A DNA stretch of 64,000 nt from Streptomyces lanatus. Lineage in GTDB: Bacteria > Actinomycetota > Actinomycetes > Streptomycetales > Streptomycetaceae. The position numbers and the translations under genes are program-made. This document shows positions 10,668-19,621 of the stretch, piece after piece. The notes beneath the pieces are model-generated. The model was not told the DNA's origin. It worked only from the letters and a program-made list of their open reading frames with translations, and ran no database searches. How positions within the stretch are numbered: the first letter of the stretch is position 1; every line of letters starts with the position of its first letter. The stretch is from the NCBI RefSeq assembly GCF_014655715.1, contig NZ_BNBM01000004.1, positions 257,639 through 321,638 on the forward strand, given 5' to 3'.

Positions 10668-11564
10668 TCATGCCGTATCCCCGCTGGTCGGGTGCGGCAG
10701 CCGCACGGCATCGAGTCTGCAGGCAGGCGTCGGTGTGCCCGGGACGTCCACGCGGGTGGTGAACAGGGCGCCGTCGTCATCGCCCGGTGCGGTCAGGCCC
10801 GTGCGGGCGGTCGTGATGTGCAGGACGTCGTGGGCGAGGCACACGCCGGCCGGTTGCCGGGCGGGCAGCCGCAGGGTGCGGTCGAGGGTGCCGCCGGGCA
10901 GATGGCGGCGTACCGTGCCGGTGCCCCAGACGGCGATCCACACGCCGCCCTCGATGTCGACGGCCATGCCGTCGGGGCTGCCTTCACTGATCGTGACGAA
11001 CTCCTCGGGTGCGCCGAGGTCGGCTGTCACGGGGTCCACGGGATAGCGCCGTACGACACCCCGGGTGCTGTCCGCGAGGTACATGTGACCGCCGTCAGGG
11101 GTGAACGCGGGCCCGTTGGGCACCGTGATGCCGTCCAGCACCCGCACGACCGTGCCGTCCCGGTCGAGGCGGTACAGGGAACCGGCCCCCTCGTCGGCGT
11201 CGTACGCCATGCTGCCGGCCCAGAACCGGCCGAAGGGGTCGGCGACGGCGTCGTTCATGCGCATCCGGGTCGGGGCGTGTTCCTCCGGTCTGGCGAGCCA
11301 GTCGAGGGTGCCGTCGGGGTGGAGCAGGCCGATGCCGGTGCCGGCGGCCGCGATCCAGGTGCCTCGGTGCCCGGCCACGGGGGCCACGGCACCCAGGGGG
11401 ACGGGGAGTTGGGCCAGGGTGCGCAGGGGTGCCGCCCCGTCGCGCGGTGCGGACAGGAGGCGGCCGGCGAGGATGTCGACGAGGACGACGTCGGTGCCGG
11501 TCCAGCGGATGCCCTCGCCCAGTTCTAGGCGGTCGGGGTGGGCGGGGCGCAGGTCGGCGGTCAT
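10668..11564 (-). CDS. SMP-30/gluconolactonase family lactonase
   Basis: 298 residues forming a six-bladed propeller of the SMP-30/LRE family. Metal-binding and active-site landmarks are visible: the entry Glu in LELGEGIRW, the Asn in MRMNDAVADPFGRFWAGSM, the Asn in GITVPNGPAFTPDGG, and the Asp in SPDGMAVDIEGGVWIA. These enzymes open sugar lactones with a divalent cation. Here it would hydrolyse galactono-lactone to galactonate, between the SDR dehydrogenase and DgoD. A 145-bp G-rich spacer separates it from the kinase and shows no obvious promoter. Confidence 0.88.
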   Translation of the reverse strand: MTADLRPAHPDRLELGEGIRWTGTDVVLVDILAGRLLSAPRDGAAPLRTLAQLPVPLGAVAPVAGHRGTWIAAAGTGIGLLHPDGTLDWLARPEEHAPTRMRMNDAVADPFGRFWAGSMAYDADEGAGSLYRLDRDGTVVRVLDGITVPNGPAFTPDGGHMYLADSTRGVVRRYPVDPVTADLGAPEEFVTISEGSPDGMAVDIEGGVWIAVWGTGTVRRHLPGGTLDRTLRLPARQPAGVCLAHDVLHITTARTGLTAPGDDDGALFTTRVDVPGTPTPACRLDAVRLPHPTSGDTA

Positions 11565-11604
11565 CGTGTCGCCGCCTCTGCCACAACGGAACGCAAGCCC
11601 GCGA

Positions 11605-12240
11605 TCACAGGTTCTCCCCCTCTGCCACGACCGCCCGGAACAGACGGGCGCGTTCCCTCAGCGCAGCGATGCTGCCGCCGTCCGCCGCGTCGCCGATCAA
11701 GGGTGAGCCGACGCCCACCGCGACGGCACCCGCCGCGAGGCAGGCACGCGCGGCGGCCTCGTCCACGCCGCCCACGGGGACGAACGGCGCGTCGGTGAAC
11801 GGCCCGCGCAGGGCCTTGAGATAGGCCGCTCCCCCGGACTGGGCGATCGGGAAGACCTTCAGCGCGGCCACACCCATCGCTCGCGCCGCGATGATCTCGG
11901 TCGGGGTCAGGACGCCGGCCAGCACCGGCAGGCCCAGCTCCTGTGCCGTGGTGACGCCGTCGCCGAGTCCCGGGGTGACCGCGAAGTCGGCTCCGGCGCG
12001 GTGGGCGGCGCGGGCGTCCTCGGCGGTCAGTACGGTGCCGGCGCCGAGGGGGTGGTCGGGGCCGAGGGCGTGCCGGGCGCGTTCGATGACGGAGAGGGCG
12101 TCCTTGCCGGAGAGGGAGACCTCGACCAGCTCGATGCCCTCCTCCACCAGGGTCAGTACGGTGCGCAGCGCGGCGTCGGGGTCGTCGCCGCGCACGATGG
12201 CGACCAGGCGGTGAGTGGCCAGCGCGGCTGTCAGGTCCAC
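11605..12240 (-). CDS. KDPG/KDPGal aldolase (Eda/DgoA family)
   Basis: 211 residues from a GTG at 12240, with GAAGGAG about 8 nt upstream. A class I TIM-barrel aldolase: VAIVRGDDPDAAL at the N-terminus, the proton-transfer Glu in ELVEVSLSG, GAGTVLTAEDA, and the Schiff-base Lys in ALKVFPIAQSGGAAYLKAL, followed by PVGGV. It would cleave 2-keto-3-deoxy-6-phosphogalactonate to pyruvate and glyceraldehyde 3-phosphate. Its start lies inside the end of the upstream mutarotase-like gene (10-bp overlap), so it is part of the same transcript. Confidence 0.88.
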   Translation of the reverse strand: MDLTAALATHRLVAIVRGDDPDAALRTVLTLVEEGIELVEVSLSGKDALSVIERARHALGPDHPLGAGTVLTAEDARAAHRAGADFAVTPGLGDGVTTAQELGLPVLAGVLTPTEIIAARAMGVAALKVFPIAQSGGAAYLKALRGPFTDAPFVPVGGVDEAAARACLAAGAVAVGVGSPLIGDAADGGSIAALRERARLFRAVVAEGENL

Positions 12241-13088
12241 GGGTGGTGCTCCTTCGGTGGGGAGAGCGCGGGGCAGCGGCAGGCCCCGGTGAGGGTGAGC
12301 CGCCAGTGGACCCGACCGGATTCCGGGACCTCCGCGGCGTCGTCGGGGCCCGCGTCGGCGAGGTCGAAGACGCGGCCGAGCATGGGTTCCACGCCCGTGC
12401 TGCGGTAGGGGTGCGGCTGGGGGTAGCCGCTGAGGTTGCGCCACAGGGCGGTCGACACGGGCTGGCCGCCCGCCCGTAGTTCCAGGGCAAGTCGGTCGTC
12501 GCCGTCGTGGACGCAGCACAGCGGGGTGTCCACGACGGCTCCGACGGCCGTTCCGTCATCGGGGCCGAGCCGATGAAGGGGCAGGCCATGAGGTGTGGGC
12601 CAGGGCCCGGCGATCCACGGTGCCCCGGCGGGCCAGGGCTCGTTCAGGAGTGGGGCGGCCTCGGGGAAGAGGCGCGTGGGGGCGCCGGGCGGCATGCGCA
12701 GGGTCGCGTTCGCCGACAGGTCCAGCAGGGCGTGCGCGGCCCACACGAAGCGGAAGCCGGGTCGTGCGGTGAGGGTGTAGGAGGCCTCGACGCCGTCCGC
12801 CGTGGGCACGATGGAGCGTGTGAGGGTGAAGGATTCGGCGCGCACACTCTCGCCGTCGCCGGTCCGGGTCCACCGGCGGGACCAGACATCCCCGTGGTCG
12901 GGCCGACCCCGCACCGTCGGGACGCACTCCTCCAGCCCGCCCGCGTCCACGAACGCATCCCCCGGTACGGCCTTGTCCCGTTCCGGGGCCGTGCGGTGCC
13001 ACAGCCATTCGCGTCCCCCAGCGCGCAGCGAGGTCCAGCGCCCGCCGTGCACGGGGTCGGTCGTCACCGTCAGCACCTTCGTCACCAC
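12231..13088 (-). CDS. Aldose 1-epimerase-like (galactose mutarotase fold) protein
   Basis: 285 residues of all-beta character, with features of the galactose-mutarotase-like superfamily: GGRWTSLRAGGREWLWHR near the start, GGLEECVPTVRG, FRFVWAAHALLDLS (a His in the position typical of the catalytic pair), and GYPQPHPYRSTGVEPMLGR with a late Glu as candidate base. It may interconvert galactose anomers before dehydrogenation, or act on another sugar of the island. It overlaps dgoD by 7 bp upstream and the aldolase gene by 10 bp downstream, so its place in the operon is firm while its activity is inferred. Confidence 0.65.
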   Translation of the reverse strand: MVTKVLTVTTDPVHGGRWTSLRAGGREWLWHRTAPERDKAVPGDAFVDAGGLEECVPTVRGRPDHGDVWSRRWTRTGDGESVRAESFTLTRSIVPTADGVEASYTLTARPGFRFVWAAHALLDLSANATLRMPPGAPTRLFPEAAPLLNEPWPAGAPWIAGPWPTPHGLPLHRLGPDDGTAVGAVVDTPLCCVHDGDDRLALELRAGGQPVSTALWRNLSGYPQPHPYRSTGVEPMLGRVFDLADAGPDDAAEVPESGRVHWRLTLTGACRCPALSPPKEHHPWT

Positions 13089-14227
13089 TCCGCGAACGAG
13101 CCGTCGTCATGCCGCCACACCGGGTTCCGCCAGGCGTGTCCGGCGCGGTCGGCCGCGCGTACGGCCGCCTCGTCGAGGGTGATGCCGAGGCCCGGGGCGT
13201 CATTGAGCGGTGCGTGGCCGTCGACGAAGCGGAACGGGGTGGGGTCGGCGAGGTAGGAGAGCAGGTCGGCGTCCTTGTTGTAGTGGATGCCCCGGCTCTG
13301 TTCCTGGATGAGGAAGTTGGGGGTGGCGAAGGCGACCTGGAGGCTGGCGGCGAGTGCGATGGGGCCGAGCGGGCAGTGCGGGGCGAGTTGAGCGCCGTAG
13401 GTGTCGGCGAGGGAGGCGATGCGGTGGACCTCGGAGATGCCGCCGGCGTGGGACAGGTCGGGCTGGGCGACGGCGATACCGGCGGTGAGGGCGGGCAGGA
13501 ACTCGCCGCGCGAGAAGAGGCGTTCGCCGGTGGCGAGGGGGATCGGGGTCGAGGCGACCAGGCCGGGCAGCAGAGGGCCGTGTTCGGGGACGACGGGTTC
13601 CTCGACGAACAGCGGGTGCAGCGGGGCGAGTTCGGCGAGAACCCGGCGGGCGCTGGCGGCGGTGAAGCGGCCGTGGAAGTCGACGGCGACATCCCGGTCC
13701 GGGCCGAGGGCCTCGCGGGCGGCGGCCACACGGTCGACGACGGCAGCGGTCTCGGCCGCCGTCGTGATCGGTGAGGTGGCGCCGGCGGCGTTCATCTTGA
13801 CCGCGGTGAATCCGGCCTCGACCTGGGCGGTGATCTGCTCGGTGAGCTCGGCGGGTTCGTCGCCGCCGACCCAGGCGTAGACGCGGACGCGGTCGCGTAC
13901 GGGTCCGCCGAGCAGGGCGTGCACGGGGGCGCCGTAGGTCTTTCCGGCGATGTCCCACAGAGCCTGGTCAATGCCCGCGACGGCACTCGACAGGACCGGG
14001 CCGCCGCGGTAGAAGCCGCCCTTGGTGAGCACCTGCCAGTGGTCCTGGATACGCAGCGGGTCCTTGCCGATGAGGTACTCCGCGAGGACGTCCACGGCCG
14101 CCCGGACCACCTCGGCCCTGCCCTCGACCACGGGTTCGCCCCAGCCGACCACTCCGTCGTCAGTCTCGATCCGGCAGAACAGCCAGCGCGGCGGGACCAG
14201 GAAGGTTTCTATGCGCGTGATCTTCAC
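13082..14227 (-). CDS. dgoD: D-galactonate dehydratase (enolase superfamily)
   Basis: 381 residues, almost exactly the length of E. coli DgoD, with matching blocks from end to end: MKITRIETFLVPPRWLFCRI, GFYRGGPVLSSAVAGIDQAL, DFHGR, EEPV, ATGERLFSR, LAPHCPLGPIAL, HYNKDADLL and WRNPVWRHDDGSFAEW. The Asp of DFHGR, the Glu of EEPV and the Glu of GER are the Mg ligands; the His of DFHGR and of APHC are the acid/base residues known in DgoD. It dehydrates D-galactonate to 2-keto-3-deoxygalactonate. It overlaps the GntR gene by 4 bp (ATGA). This gene fixes the island's substrate as galactose-derived more firmly than any other. Confidence 0.93.
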   Translation of the reverse strand: MKITRIETFLVPPRWLFCRIETDDGVVGWGEPVVEGRAEVVRAAVDVLAEYLIGKDPLRIQDHWQVLTKGGFYRGGPVLSSAVAGIDQALWDIAGKTYGAPVHALLGGPVRDRVRVYAWVGGDEPAELTEQITAQVEAGFTAVKMNAAGATSPITTAAETAAVVDRVAAAREALGPDRDVAVDFHGRFTAASARRVLAELAPLHPLFVEEPVVPEHGPLLPGLVASTPIPLATGERLFSRGEFLPALTAGIAVAQPDLSHAGGISEVHRIASLADTYGAQLAPHCPLGPIALAASLQVAFATPNFLIQEQSRGIHYNKDADLLSYLADPTPFRFVDGHAPLNDAPGLGITLDEAAVRAADRAGHAWRNPVWRHDDGSFAEW

Positions 14228-14973
14228 TTGCCGCCGGTGCCCTTCGTGTCGTCGTCATCGTCGTCGGCCTCGATCCGGTCCAGATCGCGGCCGGCCTGCG
14301 CGAGCAGCGCCCGCATCGCGGCCTCCGCGGCCTGCGGGTCCTTGTCGCGTACAGCGTCCAGGACGGCGCGGTGGGCGGGTACGGGGTCCTCGCTGTGGGG
14401 GTGGCTGTGCACGATGCGGTCGCGGTGGGCGAGGCCCGGCTCGATGACCATCTCCATGCGCTGGAGCAGTTCGTTGTGGGTGGCGGTGAGCAGGGCGCGG
14501 TGGAAGGCGAGGTCGGCCGCCACGGCCTGCCCCGGGTCGAAGCCCTCCTCGCCCATGGCCTCCAGGGCGGCTTCGAGGGCGGCGAGGTCGTCGTCGGTAC
14601 GGCGCTCGGCGGCGAGCCGTACGGCGGCCGGTTCCACGATGACGCGGACCTCGGCGAGGTTGCGCAGCAACGTCCGGTCGGCGTCGGTGGCCTGTTCACC
14701 GCCCTCGAACTGCCAGCGCAGTACGTCTGCGTCGAGCAGGTTCCAGTCGGCGCGGGCCCGCACGAAGGTGCCGCGTTTCTGACGGGCGTCGACCATGCCC
14801 TTGGCGGCGAGCACCTTCAGGGACTCGCGCAGCGCGGTGAGACTGACGTCCAACTCGCTCTGCAGCGCCACCAGGTCGAGCGTGGCACCCTCGGGGATCC
14901 GGCCGCCCAGGATGCGGCGGGCGAGGGCCTCCACGGTCTGGCCGTGCACGCCGCGGCGGGCGTAGGGCGTCAT
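14224..14973 (-). CDS. GntR/FadR-type regulator of the galactonate genes (FCD domain)
   Basis: 249 residues. An N-terminal winged helix (GQTVEALARRILGGRIPEGATLDLVALQSELDVSLTALRESLKVLAAKGMVDARQKRGTFVRAR) is followed by an all-helical FCD ligand domain containing AFHRALLTATHNELL, the metal-coordinating RIVHSH and the AHRAVLDAVRDKD segment. The tail is unusual: an acidic run of six Asp before TKGTGGK. FCD regulators bind sugar acids, and DgoR in E. coli is a galactonate-responsive GntR repressor, so this is a plausible island regulator. Position inside the operon would give autoregulation. It overlaps dgoD and follows the SDR gene by 37 bp. Confidence 0.88.
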   Translation of the reverse strand: MTPYARRGVHGQTVEALARRILGGRIPEGATLDLVALQSELDVSLTALRESLKVLAAKGMVDARQKRGTFVRARADWNLLDADVLRWQFEGGEQATDADRTLLRNLAEVRVIVEPAAVRLAAERRTDDDLAALEAALEAMGEEGFDPGQAVAADLAFHRALLTATHNELLQRMEMVIEPGLAHRDRIVHSHPHSEDPVPAHRAVLDAVRDKDPQAAEAAMRALLAQAGRDLDRIEADDDDDDTKGTGGK

Positions 14974-15010
14974 GTCGTACAGCCTTTCTCGAGCAATCCG
15001 GGGACGGTGG

Positions 15011-15760
15011 TCATACGGAGTCCTTCACGACGCTCCAGCCGCCGTCCACCACGAGGCTCGTGCCGGTGATGTAGGAGGCTTCGTCGGCGCTGAGGAAGGC
15101 GATGGCGGCGGCCACCTCCTCGGGGGTGCCGAAGCGCCGGGCGGCCGTCTCGGCGACGCTGCGCTCGCGGTCCTCGGGCGGCACCCCGTCCCAGGCGGCG
15201 GTCAGGATGGGGCCCGGCAGGACGGCGTTGACCCGGACGTCGGGCCCGTACTCGGCGGCCAGCTGCCCGCACAGCGACAGTAGGGCGCCCTTGGACGCGG
15301 CGTAGGCGGGGTGCCCGGGGATGCCCACGCGCGCCTGGACGGACGAGGTCAGCACCACGGCGCCGCCCCGCTCCCGCAGATCGGGCAGGACGGCCCGGAA
15401 GCCGAGGAAGCTCGCGGTGACGTTCACGGACAGCTGGCGCTGCCACGATTCGAGGGTCGTCTCGTGCGCGGGGGCCACGTCGACGGTGTGGGCGTTGCTG
15501 ACGAGAACGTCCACGGGCCCGAAGTCATGGGCGACGGCCACGATCCGCCGCCAGTCGTCCTCGGCGGCCACATCGGCGCGCACGAAACGGGCCCGGCCAC
15601 CGCCCTCGCCGATCCGTTCGGCCATCTCCGCCCCGCGCTCCTCGGCCAGATCGGCGAGCACGACCGCGGCTCCCTCCTCGGCCAGGCGCACGGCGGTGGC
15701 GGCGCCGATGCCGGATGCCGCGCCGGTGACCACGGCGGTACGGCCGGTGAAGCGGTCCAT
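15011..15760 (-). CDS. SDR-family dehydrogenase, likely galactose 1-dehydrogenase
   Basis: 249 residues, starting at the ATG at 15760 (MDRFTGRTAVV) with AAGGAG upstream; an 18-residue longer start is poorly supported. A classical short-chain dehydrogenase: cofactor motif TGAASGIGAATA, VLVSNAHTVD in place of NNAG, catalytic Ser in VVLTSSVQAR, and Y-x3-K in YAASKGALLS. An acidic residue after beta-2 (VLADLAEE) suggests NAD preference. In this island it would oxidise D-galactose to the galactonolactone. Other sugar or polyol substrates cannot be excluded. Confidence 0.83.
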   Translation of the reverse strand: MDRFTGRTAVVTGAASGIGAATAVRLAEEGAAVVLADLAEERGAEMAERIGEGGGRARFVRADVAAEDDWRRIVAVAHDFGPVDVLVSNAHTVDVAPAHETTLESWQRQLSVNVTASFLGFRAVLPDLRERGGAVVLTSSVQARVGIPGHPAYAASKGALLSLCGQLAAEYGPDVRVNAVLPGPILTAAWDGVPPEDRERSVAETAARRFGTPEEVAAAIAFLSADEASYITGTSLVVDGGWSVVKDSV

Positions 15761-15806
15761 CGTGAGTTCTGCTCCTTCATGAGATCCGGGGACTGGGCTA
15801 CTGGGC

Positions 15807-17849
15807 TCACTCACGCGTCAATACCACCAGGTCGGCATCATGATCGCGGCTCCATACGAACGGCAGCCCGTAGTGCAGCAGATGGGCTCCGCCGTACGTC
15901 GTCCCGGTCGCCGCGTCCCGATAGTGGGCCGTAGGCTCCAGCCCGCGCAGCCTCAGCCGGTCCGGCCGGCCGGGCACGAGCGGGGCTCCGTCGAGCCGCC
16001 CGGTGCTGAGCGCGGCGACGACGGTGCGGTCACCGGCGTCGTACTGCACCCCGCAGGTGGGGTCGGCCGGGGAGCCGAGCAGCCGGGCCTCCCCGTGGTG
16101 GATGACCTCGCGCACCTCCTTGTAGCGGGCGACCCACCGCGCGGCCTCGGCCCGCTGCTCCGGCGTCCAGGCCCGCAGGTCGGCTCCGATGCCCAGCACT
16201 CCGCACATGGCGTTCACGAAGCGGAACGCGAGGCTGCGCGGGCGTGGGTCGAAGACGCCGGGGGCGTCGGTGACCCAGGAGCTCATGGTGTGCGGCGCGT
16301 GGGCGTGCAGGAAGCCGTGCTGGATGCTCAGCCGGTCGAGCGGGGCGGTGTTGTCGCTGGGCCAGACGACGTCGGTGCGGGCCAGCGTCGCGTGGTCGAT
16401 ACGGCCGCCGCCGCCCGCGCAGCCCTCGACGGTGACGTCGGGGTGGGCGGTGCGCAGATGGTCCAGGACGCGCAGATATCCGGCGACGTGCTCGGCGTCC
16501 AGGTCGCCGGGGCGTCCGCGTTCGGTGGGCGGGCGGTTCATGTCCCACTTGAGGTAGCCGATGTCGTACGTGCCGAGGAGCCGGTCCAGGGTGCCGATCA
16601 CGAAGTCCTGGACGTCGGGGCGGCCGAGGTCGAGGAGGAGCTGGTTGCGGACCAGGCGGGCAGGCCGGCCGTCGATCCCGTAGACCCAGTCTGGGTGTTC
16701 GGCGTGCAGTCGGCTGCCGGGGCTGACCGCCTCGGGCTCGACCCACAGCCCGAAATCGAGCCCCAGGCCTCGCACCTCCCCGATGAACCGGTCGAAGCCC
16801 TGTGGGAAGGCCACCGGGTCCGGGTACCAGTCGCCCAGTCCCCCGGTGTCGTCGCCACGGCCGGTGAACCAGCCGTCGTCCACCACGAACAGCTCGGCGC
16901 CGATGTCCGCGGCCACCTTGGCCAGTTCGAGCTGCCCGGCGGCGTCGACGTCGAAGCCGGTGGCCTCCCAGGAGTTGTAGAGGACCTTGCGGGTGCGGTG
17001 CAGACGGTCCCCGGCGAGACGGCGCTCGTAGCGGTGCCAGACGCGGGAGAGTCCGTCGAGTCCGTCCGGGCTGAACGCGCAGGCGAGACGGGGGGTGGTG
17101 AGGGTGGTGCCGGGTGCCAGGGTCACCGCCCCTTCGTGCGGGACCCGCCCGGCCCGTACCCGAATCGCGCCGCCTGGTTCGGCCTCGGCGGTGATGTGCC
17201 AGTTGCCGGGCCATTCGAGAGCGATGCCGTAGGCGGCCCCGGCCGCCCCGTCCTGTATGGCGAGCCAGGGCGCGTAGGCATGACCGGGTACGCCCTGGGT
17301 GCTGCCGATGGTGAAGGTGCCCCTGGTGAGGTCGAGTTGAGTGCGCTGGAACTCCTGCGACCACTGGCCGGCGAGGTAGGTGAGGCGGGCCCCTGCGGTG
17401 ACGGGCACGTTCACGGCGGCCGAGTCGAACCGCTCCAGGCGGAGTTCCTCCCGGGCGGTGTGCTCGGTCCAGCGGAGGATGACGTCGGTGCCCGGCACGG
17501 TCTCGTAGCAGAGGACGGTGCGCAGTCCGAGGACGTCGTCGGTGAAGGCGAGGCGCAGGGTGCCCTCCCCTTCCTCCGCCCCGGCGAAGTCCCACCAGAC
17601 GCCCCGGTCCGCCCCCGCCGCCACCAGCTCGGCTCCGTTGAACGGCCGTAGTCCGTACGGCAGATACTCGGCCGGGGCCGCGTCGGCGGGAGTGATGAAG
17701 TGGGTGCGGTGGGACCAGTCGAGGGCCGACGGGCCGGTCTCGACGCCGAGCGGGCCCCAGACGTCCAGCTCGGCCCACGGGCCGTCCGGGGAGAGGCGCA
17801 CGGTGTAGCTGGTGTTCTCCGTGCGCAAGGTCCAGCGCTGGTACGTCAC
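15807..17849 (-). CDS. Intracellular alpha-galactosidase, GH36
   Basis: 680 residues from a GTG that overlaps the upstream permease stop (GTGA). There is no signal peptide, so it works on imported oligosaccharides such as melibiose or raffinose. The N-terminal beta-sandwich is followed by the TIM barrel with ELFVVDDGWF, the nucleophile D436 in YLKWDMNR and the acid/base D499 in WPSDNTAPLDRL, plus the GCAGGGGRID loop. These are the GH36 signatures. It releases galactose for the downstream oxidative enzymes. It is slightly shorter than the typical 700-750 residues but appears complete. Confidence 0.92.
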   Translation of the reverse strand: MTYQRWTLRTENTSYTVRLSPDGPWAELDVWGPLGVETGPSALDWSHRTHFITPADAAPAEYLPYGLRPFNGAELVAAGADRGVWWDFAGAEEGEGTLRLAFTDDVLGLRTVLCYETVPGTDVILRWTEHTAREELRLERFDSAAVNVPVTAGARLTYLAGQWSQEFQRTQLDLTRGTFTIGSTQGVPGHAYAPWLAIQDGAAGAAYGIALEWPGNWHITAEAEPGGAIRVRAGRVPHEGAVTLAPGTTLTTPRLACAFSPDGLDGLSRVWHRYERRLAGDRLHRTRKVLYNSWEATGFDVDAAGQLELAKVAADIGAELFVVDDGWFTGRGDDTGGLGDWYPDPVAFPQGFDRFIGEVRGLGLDFGLWVEPEAVSPGSRLHAEHPDWVYGIDGRPARLVRNQLLLDLGRPDVQDFVIGTLDRLLGTYDIGYLKWDMNRPPTERGRPGDLDAEHVAGYLRVLDHLRTAHPDVTVEGCAGGGGRIDHATLARTDVVWPSDNTAPLDRLSIQHGFLHAHAPHTMSSWVTDAPGVFDPRPRSLAFRFVNAMCGVLGIGADLRAWTPEQRAEAARWVARYKEVREVIHHGEARLLGSPADPTCGVQYDAGDRTVVAALSTGRLDGAPLVPGRPDRLRLRGLEPTAHYRDAATGTTYGGAHLLHYGLPFVWSRDHDADLVVLTRE

Positions 17850-18685
17850 TTGACCGCCCCCAGGTTGAGCCCGGCCACGAAGTGCCGCTGGAACCGCAGG
17901 AACACGGCCACGGTGGGCGCGGCGGCGATGACCGAGCCGGCCGCGATCACGTTCCACATCGACACATACTGCCCCTGAAGTCCGATGAGCGCCGCGGTGA
18001 TCGGCATCTTGGTGTCGCTGCGCAGCACGGTGATCGCCCACAGCAGGTCGTTGAAGATCCAGGTGAAGGACAGGGCGCTGAGCGCGGCGAGCGCGGGCCG
18101 GGTGAGCGGCAGGATGATCCGCCAGAAGATCTGCCAGGGCCCGGCACCGTCCACGACGGCCGCCTGCTGGATCTCGGCGGGGATGGACCGCATGAACCCG
18201 TGCAGCACGAAGACGTAGAAGCCGACGCCGAACCCGATCTGCACACCGATCAGCGCGGGCAGTGTGTCGTAGACGCCCATGAGTTCGCTGAGCTTGGCGA
18301 CGGGGATGAGCAGGATCTGCGGCGGGAGCAGGTTGCCGCCGAGCATGAGCAGCAACAGGGAGCGGCGCAGGGGCAGTTCGTAGCGGCTGAGGGCGAACGC
18401 GGCCATGGCGGCCAGGGCCAGCGTGGCCAGTACGCACGGCACGGTGACGATGAGGCTGTTGATCAGGGCGCGCTGCTGGCCGCCGTCGACCCAGGCCAGC
18501 CGGAAGTTGTCCAGGGTGAAGGACTGGGGCCAACTGCCCAGCCCGTTCGCGGCGATGTCGTCGAAGGAGCGCAGGCTGGTCACCAGGACCAGGGCGATCG
18601 GTAGCAGCCACAGCACGGCCAGGGCGCCGGCGCCGAGATGGAATCCGGCGGTCGCGGCCCGCCTGCGGCGAAGGGCGGTGGACAT
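17846..18685 (-). CDS. Carbohydrate ABC transporter permease (MalG type)
   Basis: 279 residues from the ATG at 18685, which shares one base with the previous stop (TGATG). Six membrane segments are visible, from LAVLWLLPIALVLVTSL to VIAAGSVIAAAPTVAVF. The cytoplasmic EAA loop, EIQQAAVVDGAGPWQIFWRIILP, contacts the ATPase. It pairs with the MalF-type permease upstream. No ATPase gene is present here; Streptomyces CUT1 importers generally share the multitasking ATPase MsiK encoded elsewhere. Confidence 0.92.
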   Translation of the reverse strand: MSTALRRRRAATAGFHLGAGALAVLWLLPIALVLVTSLRSFDDIAANGLGSWPQSFTLDNFRLAWVDGGQQRALINSLIVTVPCVLATLALAAMAAFALSRYELPLRRSLLLLMLGGNLLPPQILLIPVAKLSELMGVYDTLPALIGVQIGFGVGFYVFVLHGFMRSIPAEIQQAAVVDGAGPWQIFWRIILPLTRPALAALSALSFTWIFNDLLWAITVLRSDTKMPITAALIGLQGQYVSMWNVIAAGSVIAAAPTVAVFLRFQRHFVAGLNLGAVK

Positions 18686-19620
18686 CAGTCGGCCTCCCTG
18701 AAGGCGCGGACCAGGTAGGAGGCGATGACGCCGAACGCCAGCAGGAAGATGACGACGGCGAGCGCGGAGCCGTAGCCGAGGCGCAGGGACTGGAAGGCGG
18801 TCGAGTACATGTAGGTGCTCAGCAGTTCGGACGAGTGGTAGGGGCCGCCGCGGGTCAGCGACCACACGACGTCGAAGGAGCGCAGCGAGTCGATGACGAT
18901 GACCGACAGGACGACCGCGTTGACGCTGCGGAGTTGAGGCAGCGTGACATGTCGGAAGCGCTGCCAGGCGCTCGCGCCGTCGACCTTGGCGGCCTCGTAC
19001 AGGGCGGGGTCGATGCCCTTGAGGCCGGCCAGGTACAGGACCATGACGTAGCCGATCTGCCGCCACAGCGCGGGCACGATGACCGCGTACAGGGCGGTGT
19101 CCTGGTCAGCGAGCCAGGCGTGGCGCAGGCTGCCGAGGCCGAGCGACTCCAGGAGCTGGTTGAGGACGCCGTCGGGCTGGTAGATGGCCTGCCAGACCAG
19201 GGCGGTGGCGACCAGGGAGAACACCACGGGCAGGAAGAGGGCGGCCCGGTAGAAGCCGATGCCGCGCCGCTCCTGCTGGAGCAGCAGGGCCGTGGCGAGG
19301 CCGAGCAGGGCGGAGAGGCCGCCGAACAGCACCAGCCACAGCACGGTGTGGCCCATGGCGCCCCGGAAGGTGTCGTCGCCCGCCATCTCCCGGAAGTTGC
19401 CCAGGCCGACGAACTTCGGCGCCGACACACCGTCCCAGCTGGTCAGGGCCAGATAGAAGCCCTGGAGCGCGGGCCAGAACACCCATACCGCCTCGACGAG
19501 CAGCGGGACGAGGACGAAGGCGAGCACCAGCGGAGGTGTGCGCCCAGGTCCCCGGCCCCGGCCGCCACGGGACGGCGCCGGGACCGGAGACTTGCGGTGG
19601 GGGGCGGTCAGGACGGCCAT
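18685..19620 (-). CDS. Carbohydrate ABC transporter permease (MalF/UgpA type)
   Basis: 311 residues with a positively charged, Pro/Arg-rich cytoplasmic N-terminus, then six membrane helices beginning LVLAFVLVPLLVEAVWVFWPAL. The EAA loop is YEAAKVDGASAWQRFRHVTLPQL. It forms the membrane channel with the MalG-type partner for periplasmic-type sugar uptake. It starts two bases after the binding-protein stop, so cotranscription is certain. Confidence 0.92.
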   Translation of the reverse strand: MAVLTAPHRKSPVPAPSRGGRGRGPGRTPPLVLAFVLVPLLVEAVWVFWPALQGFYLALTSWDGVSAPKFVGLGNFREMAGDDTFRGAMGHTVLWLVLFGGLSALLGLATALLLQQERRGIGFYRAALFLPVVFSLVATALVWQAIYQPDGVLNQLLESLGLGSLRHAWLADQDTALYAVIVPALWRQIGYVMVLYLAGLKGIDPALYEAAKVDGASAWQRFRHVTLPQLRSVNAVVLSVIVIDSLRSFDVVWSLTRGGPYHSSELLSTYMYSTAFQSLRLGYGSALAVVIFLLAFGVIASYLVRAFREAD

Positions 19621-19621
19621 G

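Noticed and set aside
10523..10780. N-terminal extension of the KDG-type kinase
   Set aside because: The extra 86 residues are Arg/Pro/Cys-rich and unlike any kinase; the ATG at 10522 gives the normal family length.
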